Made by a program: the position numbers and the translations under genes. A stretch of DNA of 64,000 nucleotides. Source: Lactuca virosa. Taxonomy: Eukaryota; Streptophyta; Magnoliopsida; Asterales; Asteraceae. The stretch lies in the NCBI GenBank assembly GCA_928212115.1, contig CAKMRJ010005634.1, positions 181,550,047 through 181,614,046 of the forward strand, read 5' to 3'. The notes below the pieces were generated by a model, which was not told the DNA's origin, made no database searches, and worked only from the letters and a program-made list of their open reading frames with translations. The stretch's first letter is position 1. Every line of letters begins with the position of its first letter. Shown one piece after another: positions 60,737-64,000 of the stretch.

Positions 60737-63700
60737 CTAAGTAAAAAGACGAGGATATTTCAGTTTCATCTGATCCTCTCGCTCCCAAGTGAATTCAGGT
60801 CCTCGCTTGGCGTTCCAGCGAACCTTCACTATCGGGATACGGCTTTGTTTCGTTTGCTTGACCTCCCGGTCCATGATCTCTACTGGTTCTTCCACGAAGT
60901 TGAGGCTCTCGTTGATCTCGATCTCGTCGAGTGGGATTACAAGAGTCTCGTCGGACAGACACTTTTTCAAGTTCGAGACGTGGAAAGTAGAATGTACGTT
61001 ACTGAGTTCGCGCGGTAAGTTAAGTTTGTAAGCTACAGGGCCGATTCTTGCAAGAATCTCGAAAGGCCCTATGTACCTTGGATTTAGCTTTCCACGCTTT
61101 CCGAAGCGTATCAAGCCCTTCCAGGGTGAGACCTTCAATAGAACACGGTCGCCCACCTGGAATTCCAACGGTTTCCTTCGTTTATCAGCGTAGCTTTTCT
61201 GTCGGTCTCTAGAGGCTTTCAATCGTTCACGAATCTGAACGATCTTCTCTGTCGTTTCCCGAATGATCTCCGGACCCGTGAGAGTGCTTTCAGGAACTCG
61301 TCCTTTAGCTAACTGGGTATCACCCACCTCAGCCCAGCACAGAGGGGATCTGCACTTTCGGCCATAGAGGGCCTCGAATGGAGCAGCCTTTATGCTCGTG
61401 TGATAACTGTTGTTGTAGGAAAATTCGACAAGGGGTAAATGAGTATCCCATGCTTTCCCAAAGTCGATCACACAGGCTCGCAACATATCTTCCAAGGTTT
61501 GGATAGTCCTCTCACTTTGTCCGTCGGTCTGTGGATGGTAGGCTGTACTCATGTCCAGCCTAGTTCCTAGGGAACTTTGTAGCGACTGCCAGAACCTCGA
61601 AGTGAATCTACTATCTCTGTCCGAGATAATGGATATGGGAACACCGTGCAGTCGTACAATCTCCCTAATGTAAGTTCTTGTAAGCTTCTCCATCTTGTCT
61701 GTTTCCTTGATAGGCAGGAAGTGTGCGGACTTGGTCAATCTATCGACGATGACCCATATGGTATCAAGTCCACCCGTTGTCTTGGGCAACTTGGTTATGA
61801 AGTCCATAGTGATCCGCTCCCACTTCCATTCGGTATCTCCGGTTGTGGAGTAACCGAGGGTTTCTGGTATTCGACCTTGACCTTGGCGCAAGTAAGGCAT
61901 TTACTCACGAAGGTAGCAATCTCTGCTTTCATGTTAGGCCACCAGTATAACTTTTTAAGATCCAGATACATCTTATCTGAACCTGGGTGGACGGAATAAC
62001 GAGTGTTGTGCGCCTCGTTCATGACCAAGTCTCTGAAACCACCGAGTTTCGGGGTCCAGATCCGATCCATGAAATAATAAGCTCCGCCACCCTTGACCTC
62101 CAAGTTCTTATCCATCCCTCTCAGGGATTCACCCGCCACATTTTCAGGTTTCAAAGCGTCGAGCTGAGCCTCCTTAATTTGTGTGGACAAGTGTGAATGG
62201 ATAGTCATAGTCAATGATTTGACTCTACGACCAGAATATTCTTTCCGACTTAGGGCGTCAGCTACTACGTTGGCTTTACCCGGATGATAACGAATTTCGC
62301 ATTCGTAATCACTGAGTAGCTCGACCCACCGTCGTTGTCTCATGTTGAGCTCCTTCTGGTCGAATATGTGTTGTAGGCTTTTGTGGTCTGTAAAGATAGT
62401 GCTTTTTGTTCCATACAGGTAGTGTCTCCAGATCTTCAGAGCAAACACAACTGCTCCTAGTTCAAGATCGTGGGTAGTGTAGTTGACCTCGTGTGTCTTC
62501 AGCTGTCTCGAGGCATAGGCGATGACCTTACCTCGCTGCATCAGAACACATCCGAGTCCTTGATTTGACGCATCGCAATAGACAACGAAGTCTTCTATCC
62601 CTTCGGGGAGGGATAGTATTGGTGCGGTGCACAAGGCTCGCTTGAGCGTTTGGAACGCTCTCTCCTGCTTCTCTTCCCAGTCAAAGGCCACGCCCTTCTG
62701 GGTCAGTGTTGTAAGAGGTTTCGCAATTCGGGAGAAGTTCTGAATGAACCTGCGATAGTAGCCAGCGAGGCCTAGAAATTGACGAATTTCTGTAGGCGTC
62801 TTCGGTGCTGACCAGTTCTCAATGGCTTTGATTTTGGAAGGGTCCACGTGTATTCCCTCTTCGCTAACCACGTGCCCTAAGAATTCGACTCGTCGGATCC
62901 AAAATTCGCATTTCGAGAACTTCGCATAGAGCTTCTCCGAACGCAGCGTTTCTAAGACCTGTCGCAGATGTTGACTATGCTCCTCCTTACTACGAGAGTA
63001 GATAAGTATGTCATCGATGAAGACGATGACGAACTGATCCAAGTAAGGACGACACACCCTATTCATTAAATCCATGAATACTGCGGGCGCGTTTGTTAAT
63101 CCGAACGGCATCACTACGAATTCGTAGTGCCCATAACGAGTTCGGAAGGCTGTCTTCGGAACATCCTCCCCTAGCACTCGTAGCTGGTGATATCCGGATC
63201 TTAAGTCGATTTTTGAAAAGAAGTTCGCCCCTTGAAGTTGGTCAAATAAATCGTCAATACGAGGCAAAGGATAACGATTTTTGACGGTCAGTTTGTTGAG
63301 CTCCCTGTAGTCGATGCACATACGAAACGATCCGTCTTTCTTCTTGACGAACAAGACTGGAGCTCCCCAGGGTGAGAAGCTTGGTCTTATAAAGCCCTTG
63401 CTGAGCAGTTCGTTAAGTTGACAGGACAGTTCTTGCATCTCTGCAGGTGCTAGACGATAGGGCGATTTGGCTACGGGGGTAGCCCCTGGAACTAAGTCGA
63501 TTCTGAACTCGACTTGACGTTGCGGAGGTAATCCTGGGAGTTCTTCTGGAAAGATGTCGGGAAAGTCGCGTACTACTGGAATGTTCTGAATGTTTTCGTT
63601 TCTTGGCTCACATCGACCACATGAGCAAGGAATGCGCGACATTCCTTTCGCAAGAATTTCTGAGCTTGAATGCTCGAGATGATACGAAGGTTCGTGCTGG

Positions 63701-64000
63701 GTTTGTCGCCATAAACTACTAGAGTTTCGTCAGACGGCAGATTAAGGCGAACAGCCTTTTCATAACACATGATGTCGGCACGATGAAGACTCAACCAATC
63801 CATGCCGATAATGACGTCGAAACTTTTAATTGAGACCGGCATGAGGTCGATCGAAAATGAATGGCTATCTAGTGTTAGGGTACACCCTATGAATATACTG
63901 CTAGTGCTCTCCGTCTTTCCATTAGCCATTTCTACAGTGAACGGTTCTTTAAGTGCTCGTGATTTTTGCTTAAGTAAATGAGCAAATTTTTGGTTCACGA
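60737..64000 (-). pseudogene. pol: Tekay-type Gypsy pol: protease, RT, RNase H, integrase, chromodomain; two frameshifts
   Basis: It copies the element RNA to DNA and inserts it. From right to left: retropepsin part (IIGMDWLSLHRADI; its active-site Asp lies outside the window); RT (FRMCIDYRELNKLTVKNRYP, SKIDLRSGYHQLRV, VFIDDILIYS with the DD pair); RNase H (YCDASNQGLG, FTDHKSLQHIF, VVADALSRK); integrase zinc finger (H-x-H, C-LTC); integrase core (TMDFITKLP, SDRDSRFTS, SERTIQTLE, giving D, D and E); GPF module (SPWKGLIRFGKRGKLNPRYI, GPFEILARIG); and a chromodomain-like end (IPIVKVRWNAKRGPEFTWER). Single-base-type shifts lie near 63600 (protease to RT) and near 61835 (before the integrase core). 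Otherwise all key residues are present, so it is a young copy. Gag lies beyond the window. Confidence 0.93.

Overview
This is plant nuclear DNA, almost entirely transposable elements. TATA-containing LTRs, initiator-tRNA-Met primer sites, Ty3/Gypsy polyproteins, a FAR1/MULE transposase, GT-AG introns, a Helitron and a tRNA-derived SINE all point to a higher plant. The dense ACTCGNCGAGT palindromes in several LTRs remind me of Asteraceae, probably Lactuca; that is recall and was not searched. I see no ordinary host gene, rRNA, tRNA or CRISPR.

Layout. (1) 1-1147: tail of a Gypsy LTR. (2) 1148-5600: AT-rich intergenic DNA with microsatellites. (3) 5601-7503: a short MULE-like DNA transposon with terminal inverted repeats. 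(4) About 7608-49541: a large autonomous-type Mutator-like element carrying a FAR1/MULE transposase gene (+) and, convergent to it, a Ulp1-type cysteine protease gene (-), as in Kaonashi-type MULEs. Both genes are decayed. Palindromes of the form ATTCATNTATGAAT are scattered through the introns and spacers of both.

(5) The MULE has been invaded repeatedly. A 29-kb Gypsy nest (10203-39392, target duplication ATTTT) sits in a transposase intron. Inside its 5' LTR is a second Gypsy element in the opposite orientation (11608-20881, target duplication TGTAT), which itself holds a solo Copia LTR (14046-14800, target duplication CTTTC). Afterwards an 11.6-kb block (13880-25481) was duplicated in tandem as 25482-37082. 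A 313-bp Helitron, a SINE and a 507-bp solo LTR hit other parts of the MULE genes, and a solo Tekay-like LTR (47048-49506) splits the 5' part of the protease gene.

(6) 49542-57015: a decayed Gypsy element (+) whose LTR carries a 1.5-kb chimeric insertion. (7) 57018-64000: Tekay-type chromovirus sequence (-). One 2.96-kb LTR lies between a nearly intact protease-RT-RNase H-integrase region on its right and a primer-binding site plus gag start on its left, so it serves two internal regions.

Inferred order: MULE first; then Gypsy A in its intron; then Gypsy B in A's LTR; then Copia into B, reduced to a solo LTR; then the tandem duplication, which is the youngest event in the nest. The nearly intact pol at the right edge is also young.
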